The notes: a model not told the origin generated them from the sequence alone. A stretch of DNA of 42,968 nucleotides from Clostridiaceae bacterium (GCA_012520855.1 JAAYNO010000056.1:1-42968); one strand, 5' to 3'; shown: positions 1-9,425, counted from the stretch's first letter. Numbers and translations are program-made.

Positions 1-795
1 ATGTCAGTAATTTCTATGAAACAACTGCTTGAAGCAGGTGTACACTTTGGTCACCAGACGAGAAGATGGAACCCGAAAATGGCGGAATACATCTTCACCG
101 AAAGAAATGGTATTTATATCATTGACCTTCAAAAAACAGTCAAGAAAATTGATGAAGCTTATTTCTTTATCAGAGACCTCGTCATGGACGGAGGGAACAT
201 TCTTTTTGTAGGAACCAAGAAGCAAGCGCAGGACGCTATCAAAGAAGAAGCCGAACGCTGCGGACAATTCTATGTAAACAACAGATGGCTTGGTGGTATG
301 CTTACAAACTTCAAAACGATCCGCAAAAGTATCGATCGCCTCCTGGCTCTCAAAAAGATGGAAACTGATGGAACATTTGAAGTGCTTCCTAAAAAAGAGG
401 TCAGCAAGCTGGTTCTAGAAATGGAGAAGCTTGAGAAAAACCTTGGCGGTATTGTAGAAATGAGAAAGCTTCCCGTTGCATTGTTCATCGTAGACCCCAA
501 AAAGGAAAGAACTGCAATATTGGAAGCAAGAAAATTAGGTATTCCTATTGTGGCCATTGTCGATACTAACTGTGACCCTGATGAAATTGACTATGTTATT
601 CCCGGCAACGATGATGCGATAAGAGCAGTTAAGCTTATAAGCTCTAAAATCGCCGATGCCGTTATTGAGGCAAAGCAGGGTGAAATGGGTTCAGCCGCTG
701 ATTCAGAGTCGGAGGATCAAGTTATTGACGAGACCGCTTATGTCAAAAGTATAGAAACTGCTCCTGACTCTGAAGAAATAGTCGAGGATGAATAA
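1..795 (+). CDS. rpsB: 30S ribosomal protein S2
   Basis: 264 aa [35 protein letters not shown] and [15 protein letters not shown] are S2 signatures; followed by tsf. Confidence 0.98.
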   Translation: MSVISMKQLLEAGVHFGHQTRRWNPKMAEYIFTERNGIYIIDLQKTVKKIDEAYFFIRDLVMDGGNILFVGTKKQAQDAIKEEAERCGQFYVNNRWLGGMLTNFKTIRKSIDRLLALKKMETDGTFEVLPKKEVSKLVLEMEKLEKNLGGIVEMRKLPVALFIVDPKKERTAILEARKLGIPIVAIVDTNCDPDEIDYVIPGNDDAIRAVKLISSKIADAVIEAKQGEMGSAADSESEDQVIDETAYVKSIETAPDSEEIVEDE

Positions 796-823
796 TTTAA
801 CGCTATTATAGGAGGAAATTAAG

Positions 824-1471
824 ATGCAAATAAGTGCTAGTATGGTAAAAGACCTCAGAGACCGAACCGGTGCAGGTATGATGGATTGTAAAAAAGCTTT
901 GGCTGAAACAAATGGCGATATTGAAAAAGCTATTGAATACCTTCGTGAAAAGGGAATAGCAAAAGCTGCGAACAAAGCCGGAAGAATAGCTACTGAAGGT
1001 ATCGTAGAGTCATATATCCATGGCGGCGGCCGCATAGGTGTTCTTGTTGAAGTTAATATAGAAACCGACTTTGCCGCTAAAAATGAAGATTTCAGGGCGT
1101 TTGTAAAGGATATAGCGATGCAGATAGCTGCTATGAAGCCTTTATATGTAAAGAGGGAAGACGTTCCAGCTGAACAGATCGAAAAAGAGAAGGAAATTCT
1201 TAAAGCCCAGGCTATTAATGAGGGTAAACCAGCGAATATAGCTGAAAAGATAGTTAATGGCAGAATTGAAAAATACTTTACTGAAATATGCCTCCTGGAA
1301 CAATCCTTCATTAAGGACAGTGATAAGACTGTAGAGCAGGTTTTGAAAGAAAAAATAGCTGCGATAGGTGAAAATATCACCATAAGAAGATTTGCTCGTT
1401 TTGAAATGGGTGAAGGCCTGGAAAAGAAAGAGGAGAATTTCGCAGACGAAGTAATGAAACAAATAAAGTAA
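824..1471 (+). CDS. tsf: Elongation factor Ts
   Basis: 215 aa; [40 protein letters not shown] aggagg upstream; follows rpsB. Confidence 0.97.
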   Translation: MQISASMVKDLRDRTGAGMMDCKKALAETNGDIEKAIEYLREKGIAKAANKAGRIATEGIVESYIHGGGRIGVLVEVNIETDFAAKNEDFRAFVKDIAMQIAAMKPLYVKREDVPAEQIEKEKEILKAQAINEGKPANIAEKIVNGRIEKYFTEICLLEQSFIKDSDKTVEQVLKEKIAAIGENITIRRFARFEMGEGLEKKEENFADEVMKQIK

Positions 1472-1478
1472 AACTATT

Positions 1479-1518
1479 AAGGGGGTATATTGATAATTGT
1501 CATATACTCCCTTTTTTA
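1479..1518 (+). terminator. Intrinsic terminator after tsf
   Basis: AAGGGGGTATAT / ATATACTCCCTT hairpin followed by TTTTTT. Confidence 0.8.
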
Positions 1519-1561
1519 GTATGTAAATTTGTTATCACCTGTTATTATTTTGGGAGGTTTT

Positions 1562-2275
1562 ATGGGTTTAAAATATAAGCGTATTATGTTAAAAATTAGC
1601 GGTGAGGCTTTGTCCGGTGATAAAGGGATAGGAATAGATACCTCCATATTAGTTGATATCAGTGAAAAATTAAAAGCTGCATGGGATTTGGGGGTTGAAA
1701 TAGGTATAGTCGTAGGGGGCGGAAACTTCTGGAGGGGACGCAGCAGCATTGGGATGGACAGATCTACAGCCGATCATATGGGTATGCTGGCAACAGTTAT
1801 GAATGCTCTTGCATTGCAGGATGCGCTTGAATCAAGGGGAGTCCCGACAAGGGTGCAGACAGCTCTGGATATGCCGAGGATCGCTGAACCATATATCAGG
1901 AGAAGAGCTGTAAGACATCTCGAAAAGAAAAGAGTAGTCATTTTTGCATGCGGTACGGGCAATCCTTATTTTTCAACCGATACAGCAGCGGTATTGAGAG
2001 CTGCTGAGATCGATTCTGAAATAATACTATTGGCTAAAAACGTTGATGCTGTTTATGATAGTGATCCAAAGTTGAACCCTGAGGCTAAAAGATTTGATAA
2101 GATCAGCTTTTATGAAGTATTACAGCGTCAGTTGGGTGTAATGGATTCTACGGCTACTTCTCTTTGTATGGATAATAATATTCCTTTACTCGTATTTAGC
2201 ATTAAAAACTCTGAAAATATCTTAAAGGTTTTAAACGGTGAGAATGTTGGTACATTTGTTGCAAGGGAGGTTTAA
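1562..2275 (+). CDS. pyrH: UMP kinase
   Basis: [32 protein letters not shown]; start chosen at ATG 1562 behind gggaggt rather than the ORF start at 1529. Confidence 0.95.
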   Translation: MGLKYKRIMLKISGEALSGDKGIGIDTSILVDISEKLKAAWDLGVEIGIVVGGGNFWRGRSSIGMDRSTADHMGMLATVMNALALQDALESRGVPTRVQTALDMPRIAEPYIRRRAVRHLEKKRVVIFACGTGNPYFSTDTAAVLRAAEIDSEIILLAKNVDAVYDSDPKLNPEAKRFDKISFYEVLQRQLGVMDSTATSLCMDNNIPLLVFSIKNSENILKVLNGENVGTFVAREV

Positions 2276-2280
2276 TTAAA

Positions 2281-2835
2281 ATGGTTAAGGATTATGATGT
2301 TTTCACAAAAAAGATGGATAAGACGCTTAACGTTTTAAAGGAAGAACTGGGGTCGATTCGTGCCGGCAGGGCCAATCCGCGTCTTTTAGACAAGCTGACT
2401 GTCAATTATTATGGCACGCCGACGAATATTACCCAGCTTGCAAACATTCAGGTTCCAGAAGCCAGACAGATAGTAATACAGCCTTGGGACGGAAAAATAC
2501 TTAATGATATCATTAAGGCAATACAAATGTCAGATCTGGGTATTAATCCTAATAGCGATGGTAAGATCATACGCTTGATTTTCCCGCCTCTTACTGAGGA
2601 GAGAAGAGTTGAATTAACCAAAGAAGTGAAAAAGATCGGTGAAAACAGCAAAGTCGCTATTCGTCAGATAAGGCGTGACGCGTTAGATAGTTACAAAAAG
2701 AGCGAAAAAGCCAAAGAGATCACCGAAGATGATCTGAGGATTGCCGAGAAAGATATTCAGAAGTTTACAGATGAATATATCGAAAAAGTTGATATGATAT
2801 TAGAAGACAAAATCAAGGAAATAATGGAAGTTTAA
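2281..2835 (+). CDS. frr: Ribosome recycling factor
   Basis: 184 aa; [40 protein letters not shown]; gene order rpsB-tsf-pyrH-frr. Confidence 0.97.
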   Translation: MVKDYDVFTKKMDKTLNVLKEELGSIRAGRANPRLLDKLTVNYYGTPTNITQLANIQVPEARQIVIQPWDGKILNDIIKAIQMSDLGINPNSDGKIIRLIFPPLTEERRVELTKEVKKIGENSKVAIRQIRRDALDSYKKSEKAKEITEDDLRIAEKDIQKFTDEYIEKVDMILEDKIKEIMEV

Positions 2836-2856
2836 ATATTTAATTTGTATTATAGT

Positions 2857-2892
2857 AAGGATTAAACTGTTTATTATGTTTAATCCTTATTA
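2857..2892 (+). terminator. Terminator-like hairpin after frr
   Basis: AAGGATTAAAC / GTTTAATCCTT perfect 11-bp arms; weak T tract. Confidence 0.6.
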
Positions 2893-2959
2893 TTGATTTT
2901 GTATTTATGTATTTACATCTTTACATATTATCTTAATGATGTTATAAGGATATATAGCT

Positions 2960-3592
2960 ATGTGTGGCAGATTTTATATCCCTGAAGGCGATCTTGACGA
3001 TTTTGCCGGTTTAGTATCTAAAATTGAAAAAGAGCTTCTTAAGAAAGCTGGAGAGATTTTTCCGGGCGACTATGCTCCTGTGATTACTCCAAATAGATCG
3101 CAGCAGGATTCGAATACGGATCAGTCTAAATCTGCATCAAATGCTGTCCATGCCATTAAATGGGGATTTCCGCTTCAGAAGGGGAGACCAGTAATTAACG
3201 CCAGGAGCGAAACAGTTAAAGAAAAGCCTTTATTCAGGCTGCCTTATGCAAAACGACGCTGCTTGATTCCTGCAAGAGGCTTCTTTGAATGGAAAGATGC
3301 TGAAAACAGTAATAAGCGTATAAAGCATTATATAACCTTAATAGATTCATCAATTATGTATTTAGCAGGATTATACTGGTTTTTTAAGGATAAGGACGGG
3401 ATCCAGAAGCCTTATTTTACGATCCTTACAACTCAAGCCAATGAAGATGTAAGAACAATACATGACCGCATGCCAGTTATTATTAAAGATATTAATAAAG
3501 AAATCTGGCTATACGAAAAAAAAATTGAAATAGTTGATTCGTTACTAAAGCCGTTGAAGCAAGGGGAATTAAATATAGAAATCAAAAGTTAG
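2960..3592 (+). CDS. SOS response-associated peptidase (SRAP/YedK/HMCES family)
   Basis: MCGRF N-terminus with catalytic Cys2, KWGFP, INARSETV, RRCLIPARGFFEW, TTQAN, HDRMPVI. Confidence 0.93.
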   Translation: MCGRFYIPEGDLDDFAGLVSKIEKELLKKAGEIFPGDYAPVITPNRSQQDSNTDQSKSASNAVHAIKWGFPLQKGRPVINARSETVKEKPLFRLPYAKRRCLIPARGFFEWKDAENSNKRIKHYITLIDSSIMYLAGLYWFFKDKDGIQKPYFTILTTQANEDVRTIHDRMPVIIKDINKEIWLYEKKIEIVDSLLKPLKQGELNIEIKS

Positions 3593-3633
3593 AAACAGGA
3601 ATCTTAAAATTGGGATCACTACATTGTCATTAT

Positions 3634-3661
3634 TGTCATTCTTATTTTCGTTAAGAATCTT
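3634..3661 (+). repeat. Possible degenerate copy of the tgtcattctgaa..aagaatctt intergenic repeat
   Basis: tgtcattcttattttcgttaagaatctt resembles tgtcattctgaacaaagcgaagaatctt at 7107-7134. Confidence 0.4.
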
Positions 3662-3887
3662 AATAATAAATTATAGAAGCTTGAAATCTGGATGCGAATA
3701 GAGGAGGAACAGTAAAAGAAAAAGAAAATCAATCCGGAAAAATTACATCACATTAGACAAAATATAAATTTTGTTTAATATGAGATAGGAGTGGTATATA
3801 ATAAATAAGAAAATGTGCTTATATTCGCCATGGTTTGATTTTATGACACTTTATCAAGCCTGATGTCAGTTTTATGAGGTGGTTTTT

Positions 3888-4865
3888 ATGTCTCTGGAAT
3901 TTAATGATATGCCCGATATCGTAATTGAATTTTTGAATTATATGCTTACTATTAAAAATAAATCAGTAAATACTGTTTCTGAATATTATTATGATCTGCG
4001 GACCTTTTTAAGATTTATTAAGATCACAAAATATAATGCTAATGAAAAAAATTTTAAAGATATAATCGTCAAGGATATTACAATTGATGACATCAAAAAA
4101 ATTGACCTTACTGACCTTTACAGTTTTATGGCTTTTGCCAGCCGTGAGCTTGATAATTCTGCTGTTACACGTGCCCGTAAAGTTGCCAGTTTAAAATCCT
4201 TCTATAAGTATCTACATACCAAGGTTAAGTCAATCGATTATAATCCTGCTGCTGAGCTTGATTCACCGAAGCATGTAAAAAGACTTCCAAAATACTTAAA
4301 TCTCAGTGAAAGCATAAATTTGCTAAAAAGTGTAAATGGTAAGAAAAATGTAGCCCGTGATTATGCAATACTGGTTTTGTTCATGAACTGCGGTCTTCGT
4401 CTTTCTGAGCTTGTGGGAATAAATGTAAACAGTATTCGCGGTGATACTCTTACCGTTATAGGAAAAGGCAATAAAGAACGGACCGTTTACTTAAACAAGG
4501 CTTGTCAGGACGCTATAGCCGCTTATAAATCCGAACGGGACAAATTGAAAGTGATCAAAGACCCGAAAGCTCTGTTTTTAAGTGAGCGTAAGACCCGTAT
4601 AAGTCCAAAAACAGTGCAGTATCTCGTTAAAAAATATATCCGGGCTGCAGGACTGGATCCCGATAAATACTCACCTCATAAGCTTCGTCATACTGCTGCT
4701 ACGCTTATGTACAAGCATGGCAATGTAGACATACGGGCTCTGCAGGCAATTTTAGGCCATGAGAGCATTGCTACCACCGAGATTTATACACATATTGACG
4801 ATGAACAGCTCAGGGATGCGGTCAAAAGCAATCCCCTCTCATCTGTTTCACCAAAAAATGAGTAA
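3888..4865 (+). CDS. XerC/XerD-family tyrosine recombinase
   Basis: Catalytic signature MNCGLRLSEL (R), GKGNKER (K), HKLRHT (H-x-x-R), LGHESIATTEIYTH (H...Y); start at ATG 3888 behind gaggtgg. Confidence 0.9.
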   Translation: MSLEFNDMPDIVIEFLNYMLTIKNKSVNTVSEYYYDLRTFLRFIKITKYNANEKNFKDIIVKDITIDDIKKIDLTDLYSFMAFASRELDNSAVTRARKVASLKSFYKYLHTKVKSIDYNPAAELDSPKHVKRLPKYLNLSESINLLKSVNGKKNVARDYAILVLFMNCGLRLSELVGINVNSIRGDTLTVIGKGNKERTVYLNKACQDAIAAYKSERDKLKVIKDPKALFLSERKTRISPKTVQYLVKKYIRAAGLDPDKYSPHKLRHTAATLMYKHGNVDIRALQAILGHESIATTEIYTHIDDEQLRDAVKSNPLSSVSPKNE

Positions 4866-5085
4866 CGGGGACGGTCCTTCATACTCATTATCCTAACGGA
4901 TATATTCGTTGTGCCATGCAGTATACGCCAACCCAACAGTCGCTCATCGATAAAATAAACAGGAGCGCAATGCGCTCCCCTACATATTTTTAGCCAATAA
5001 CTTATGAAAAATGTTCTTTGATCATAATAGCTACAAGATGACATATAGAAAATGAGTATGAAGGACCGTCCCCTATACTCATTTG
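4857..5085. repeat. REPIN-like inverted pair of palindromic repeats
   Basis: Perfect 23-bp inverted repeat ggggacggtccttcatactcatt (4867-4889) / aatgagtatgaaggaccgtcccc (5051-5073); each end is also an imperfect hairpin, e.g. AATGAGTAT...ATACTCATT at 5051-5085. Confidence 0.85.
4962..4978. repeat. GC-rich palindrome GGAGCGCA-A-TGCGCTCC
   Basis: Perfect 8-bp arms with 1-nt centre; related to the palindrome at 32917-32935. Confidence 0.75.
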
Positions 5086-6635
5086 CCGAAGAAGACGCGA
5101 TAGCCCTGGTAAGCAGCGAAAATATCGGCCTTGCTGGCGACCTCATAAGGAGCGTGCATTGATAATAGCGGTACGCCGACATCAATTACATCAACGCCAA
5201 GATTTGCTATCATCATTGCGATCGTTCCCCCGCCGCCCTTATCAACTGCGCCTAACTCGGTTATGTGCCATGGAATGCTGTTTTCATTGAAAAGCCTTCT
5301 GATTTCGCCAAGATATTCAGCGCTTGCATCACTGGCACCAGCCTTCCCTCTGGAACCACTGTATTTCATAATGGCAATACCTTTGCCTAAATAGCCTGCA
5401 TTCATCTTGTCGTGGGTTCCTTCATAATTAGGGTCAACAGCAGCATTAACATCTGCCGAAAGCATTTTAGATCTATCAAGAGACATGCGCACAAGAAGAT
5501 CATTGTATTGACCATCGGTTGTACGGAAACATAGCTCGGCTATAAAGTTTTCAAGCGCTCTGGATTCGGCACCGGTATTACCCACGCTGCCAATCTCCTC
5601 TTTATCTGTGAGATAACAAATAGCCGTATATTCGGGATTTTCTGTTTCCAGTGCTGCCATAAGAGCGGTATAGGCACACACTCTGTCATCGTGTCCATAA
5701 GCTCCTACCATGCTTCTGTCAATGCCGATATCGCGGGCCTTGAATGCCGGAACTACCTGGAGCTCTGAAGATATCAGATCCTCCTCCACAATTCCGTATT
5801 TTTCATTTAATAGATTAAGTATATTTTTCTTGAATCTTTCCTTTGCATCCTTATCTTCTATGGGTTCGGAGCCCAGCAGCACATTCATATGTTCACCCTG
5901 AAAGGCTTCATTCAGCTTTTTCTCATATTGCTCTTTCGCTAAATGAGGCAATAGGTCTGTTATCGTAAAAACAGGGTCGTTTTCATCCTCGCCGATATTG
6001 ACCTCGACCGTTGTACCGTCAGCTTTAACGATCAGACCGTGAAGCGCAAGGGGTATGGCTAACCATTGATACTTTTTAATACCTCCATAATAATGGGTTT
6101 TAAAGAAAACCATATCTGTAGATTCGTACAAAGGATTTTGCTTTATATCGATTCGAGGCGAGTCAACATGTGCACCAACTATCCTTGTACCTTCTTCAGC
6201 GGGTTTTTTCCCTATTACGGCGAGAAGCATGAGTTTGTCTTTCAGAACACGGTAAACCTTGTCGCCCGGTTTTAATTTTTTATCTCCTGATTCATCAATA
6301 TTTATAAACTTATATTGTTTGGCCAAAGCAACACTTTCTTTTATAAATTCACGTTCAGTTTTTGCTTTGTTCATAAATATCTTGTAATTCTCACTAAATG
6401 CCATTATGTTATTTTTAGTGAATACAGGATTATCCCAGGCGTTTACAGGTTTATATTCCAGGTCCTGTGCTGATTTTTTATTTTTCGAATCACCGGCAGC
6501 AGTTAATGCAACCGCAGACTCTGATTTTCTTGGACGTCCGCGTCCTCTTTTAACTGGAGGAGTAGTTTGATCGACTTTTTCGATTGGGTTTTTCCTGGGT
6601 CTTCCTCTTTTTCTTTTTTCCTCTTGTTCTATCAT
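5079..6635 (-). CDS. M18-family aminopeptidase with N-terminal AT-hook-like extension
   Basis: M18 motifs VGAHVDSPRIDIKQNPLYE, AYGHDDRVCAYTAL, LTDKEEIGSVGNTGAES, ELGAVDKGGGGTIA; N-terminus has two RGRPRK motifs. Confidence 0.92.
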   Translation of the reverse strand: MIEQEEKRKRGRPRKNPIEKVDQTTPPVKRGRGRPRKSESAVALTAAGDSKNKKSAQDLEYKPVNAWDNPVFTKNNIMAFSENYKIFMNKAKTEREFIKESVALAKQYKFINIDESGDKKLKPGDKVYRVLKDKLMLLAVIGKKPAEEGTRIVGAHVDSPRIDIKQNPLYESTDMVFFKTHYYGGIKKYQWLAIPLALHGLIVKADGTTVEVNIGEDENDPVFTITDLLPHLAKEQYEKKLNEAFQGEHMNVLLGSEPIEDKDAKERFKKNILNLLNEKYGIVEEDLISSELQVVPAFKARDIGIDRSMVGAYGHDDRVCAYTALMAALETENPEYTAICYLTDKEEIGSVGNTGAESRALENFIAELCFRTTDGQYNDLLVRMSLDRSKMLSADVNAAVDPNYEGTHDKMNAGYLGKGIAIMKYSGSRGKAGASDASAEYLGEIRRLFNENSIPWHITELGAVDKGGGGTIAMMIANLGVDVIDVGVPLLSMHAPYEVASKADIFAAYQGYRVFFGK

Positions 6636-6777
6636 GTTAAATCTCCTTTCCGGAATATTGAATTCACTGCAAAGTGGCTGTCAGGGCTAAAAAAACAGCC
6701 GTCTGGCTCAATAAGAATATTATACCACTTTATTCAGAATTAAATCTTTTATAAATCAATAAATAATAATATATAAA

Positions 6778-7134
6778 AAGATTCTTCACTACGCTTTGCT
6801 TCGTTCAGAATGACATTGGGGGTGTACGCTTTGCTTCGTTCAGAATGACATTGGGGGTGTGCGCTTTGCTTCGTTCAGAATGACATTGGGGGTGTGCGCT
6901 TTGCTTCGTTCAGAATGACATTGGGGGTGTGTGCTTTGCTTCGTTCAGAATGACATTGGGTGTATGTGCTTCACAGCGCAGGATCTGACCTTGTCATTCA
7001 CAGCACAGTAAAGAATCTGTTCCTGTCATTCTGAGTTTAACGCAAGATCTGACCCTGTCATTATGAGCAAATAAAATACCTGCATGTTCTAATTGCACTC
7101 TGAATATGTCATTCTGAACAAAGCGAAGAATCTT
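6778..7134. repeat. Intergenic repeat region: 35-bp tandem array plus degenerate ~32-bp units, bounded by inverted repeats
   Basis: cgctttgcttcgttcagaatgacattgggggtgt repeated at 6792, 6827, 6862, 6897 and 6932 (period 35); opposite-orientation units starting tgtcatt at 6992, 7024, 7056 and 7107. Confidence 0.93.
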
Positions 7135-7142
7135 AAAAAATT

Positions 7143-7176
7143 AAAAAACGGCTATGTTCCAACGCCATAACCGCTT
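7143..7176 (-). terminator. Intrinsic terminator downstream of spoIVA
   Basis: Minus strand AAGCGGTTATG-loop-CATAGCCGTTTTTT hairpin with T tract. Confidence 0.75.
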
Positions 7177-7192
7177 TTTATTTGGCTTGTTC

Positions 7193-8674
7193 TTACAGAA
7201 TTATGCAGATAAGTCCCCCACTGCCTTCATTTATTATTTTCTGCAAGGTCTCTTGAAGCTTGAGTTGGGCATCCTCCGGCATTTTGTAAAGTTTGTTTTG
7301 GAGACCTTCTGTAATCAGCTCATGGAGCGATTTTCCAAAAATATTAGATTCCCAGAGCTTTTCGGGCTTTCCTTCGAATTCCTTCAGCAAATAATTCACA
7401 AGTTCCTCAGATTGCTTTTCAGAGCCTACAAGAGGTGCGATTTCGGTTTCAATATCTGCTCTGATCATATGTATTGACGGTGCGCTTGCTCTGAGCTTTA
7501 TTCCGAATCGGTTTCCTTGTCTGACTATTTCAGGCGGCTCCAATGTCAGCTCTTCAAGCTTGGGTGTCACTACTCCATATCCCTTTGTTCTGACCTCAGC
7601 CAATGCATTTTCAACCTTTAAGTACTCAGTCCTGATATTCGAAAGCTCTTTCAGAACAGCAAAAAGACGTTGTTCGCCATCGATCTCAAGGCCTGTATCC
7701 TCTTTGACTATACGATAGAATAGACCGTCTGCCGGTTTGATATCCATAGTAAGCTCGCCGGTACCCATATGCATGTTGTTTATGTCGGCTTTATTTAAAA
7801 ACTCATAATTGTTCAGTTTTTCAGCCGCATCATAAGCTAATTTAACTGTTGCCCTGTCCATGAATGAATCCTTTATGGCACACATCATTTCTTTTCTTAG
7901 CCAGTGATCATTATCAAGGGAAAGAATCCATTCCGGCAGATTAAAGCATATCTCACTAACAGGGAAATCCAAAAGTATCCCGTTCATGATCTTATTGATA
8001 TTTTGAACGTTTAAATTAAGGCAATCCACAGGGATTACGGTTTTAGAGTATCTTTCGCTTAACTCTTTTGCCAGTTGTTTTGTCTCAGGTGAATCAGGAA
8101 CAGCACTGTTTAGGAGAATAACAAATGGTTTGCCGGATGACTTCATTTCCTTTAATACTTTTTCCTCAGCTTCCTGATACTCATTTCTTGAAAACTGAGT
8201 AAAGGAACCGTCGGCTGTAATCAGGACCCCTATGGTAGAATGTTCATTGATAACCTTTCGGGTTCCGATAGCTGCTGCTTCCTCAAATGGGATCTCGTAT
8301 TCTGACCAGGGAGTTTTAACCATGCGCGGCATTTCATCTTCCATATGTCCAACAGCGCTTTTGACCATATAACCAACACAGTCAACCAATCTAACCTTTA
8401 AACTGATATTGTCTTCCAATGTAATGGTGACCGCTTCGTTGGGGACAAATTTTGGCTCTGTTGTCATAATCATTCGTCCTGACGCACTCTGAGGCGTTTC
8501 GTCAATAGCCCTTTCTCTGTCGTATGGATCTTTGATATTAGGGACTACAAGAGCTTCCATAAACTTTTTTATAAATGTGGACTTGCCTGTTCTGACGGGT
8601 CCAACAACTCCGAAGTATATATCGCCCTTTGTCCTTTGCGCAATATCATTATAAACGCTGTATAAATTTTCCAC
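7193..8674 (-). CDS. spoIVA: Stage IV sporulation protein A
   Basis: VENLYSVYNDIAQRTKGDIYFGVVGPVRTGKSTFIKKFMEALVVPNI; Walker A GPVRTGKST; GTG start at 8674 placed by alignment to the known SpoIVA N-terminus. Confidence 0.95.
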   Translation of the reverse strand: MENLYSVYNDIAQRTKGDIYFGVVGPVRTGKSTFIKKFMEALVVPNIKDPYDRERAIDETPQSASGRMIMTTEPKFVPNEAVTITLEDNISLKVRLVDCVGYMVKSAVGHMEDEMPRMVKTPWSEYEIPFEEAAAIGTRKVINEHSTIGVLITADGSFTQFSRNEYQEAEEKVLKEMKSSGKPFVILLNSAVPDSPETKQLAKELSERYSKTVIPVDCLNLNVQNINKIMNGILLDFPVSEICFNLPEWILSLDNDHWLRKEMMCAIKDSFMDRATVKLAYDAAEKLNNYEFLNKADINNMHMGTGELTMDIKPADGLFYRIVKEDTGLEIDGEQRLFAVLKELSNIRTEYLKVENALAEVRTKGYGVVTPKLEELTLEPPEIVRQGNRFGIKLRASAPSIHMIRADIETEIAPLVGSEKQSEELVNYLLKEFEGKPEKLWESNIFGKSLHELITEGLQNKLYKMPEDAQLKLQETLQKIINEGSGGLICIIL

Positions 8675-8870
8675 AGCCAATCCCCCTTCAGTATGTCGGT
8701 ACATGCAAGATGCATGACCCATTCGGTCAATATAAGTATATTGAACGCAGTGGTGATATATTCAAAAACTTAATAAAATTTATTCCTATTAATTTAAAAA
8801 ATATAATGCTCATAAAACCCTCATACATTGAGAAGAATAACATCGTATTATTTTATTACGGAGGTGTGAC

Positions 8871-9134
8871 ATGCAGAATAACCAAATGCAGCAAAATCAG
8901 GGACAGCAGATGCAGCAAGGACAGGCGATGCTTACCAGCAAAAACCTGACCATATTGGAAGATATGCTGAACTATGAATCACTAAACTATAAAAAGCTCG
9001 ATATGTACTCACAAAGCTGCAATGACCCTCAGTTAAAGGATGTATGCAGCAAGGCTGCACAGCTTCATAAGCAGCATTTCAATATGTTGTTCAACTATCT
9101 GAATTCCCATAATAAACCGGCGCAGCAGCAATAA
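8871..9134 (+). CDS. Small CotF-like spore coat protein
   Basis: 87 aa; Gln/Met-rich N-terminus, then helical LTSKNLTILEDMLNYESLNYKKLDMYSQSCNDPQLKDVC; RBS ggaggtgtgac; next to spoIVA. Confidence 0.7.
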   Translation: MQNNQMQQNQGQQMQQGQAMLTSKNLTILEDMLNYESLNYKKLDMYSQSCNDPQLKDVCSKAAQLHKQHFNMLFNYLNSHNKPAQQQ

Positions 9135-9146
9135 GGAGGAATCAAA

Positions 9147-9425
9147 ATGCAGCAAACACCAACTTTTACCGAGCAGGAAATCATAAATGATGCCTTAAGC
9201 AGTGAAAAACAGATAATCAGTGCTTACGGTACCTATCTTGCCGAATCCACATGTGAAAACCTTAGAAGTGAGATGGCAAAGATCATTAATGATAAACAGC
9301 AGATCCAGTATGAGATTTTTGATGTTATGCAAAAAAAAGGCTGGTATAAAACGAAAAACGCAAATTTGAACGATGTGCAAACTGCGTCACAGAAATACCA
9401 GTCAGTGCATCAGAGTATGCAATAA
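9147..9425 (+). CDS. CotF-family spore coat protein
   Basis: 92 aa; FTEQEIINDALSSEKQIISAYGTYLAESTCENLRSEMAKIINDKQQIQYEIFDVMQKKGWY; RBS aaggagg. Confidence 0.8.
   Translation: MQQTPTFTEQEIINDALSSEKQIISAYGTYLAESTCENLRSEMAKIINDKQQIQYEIFDVMQKKGWYKTKNANLNDVQTASQKYQSVHQSMQ

Noticed and set aside
703-1383. 226-aa minus-strand ORF antisense to tsf
   Set aside because: Fully overlaps the conserved tsf/rpsB coding strand; Ser/Ile-rich shadow translation with no recognisable family.
3888-5085. Integrase of an integrated mobile element with attachment sites
   Set aside because: Flanked by core genes on both sides, with no cargo genes and no tRNA-overlapping att-like direct repeats.
4784-5185. 133-aa minus-strand ORF spanning the REPIN-like element
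   Set aside because: Runs through repeat DNA and overlaps two real genes in other frames.
6778-7134. CRISPR array
   Set aside because: The 35-bp units are directly contiguous with no unique spacers, and there are no cas genes in the window.
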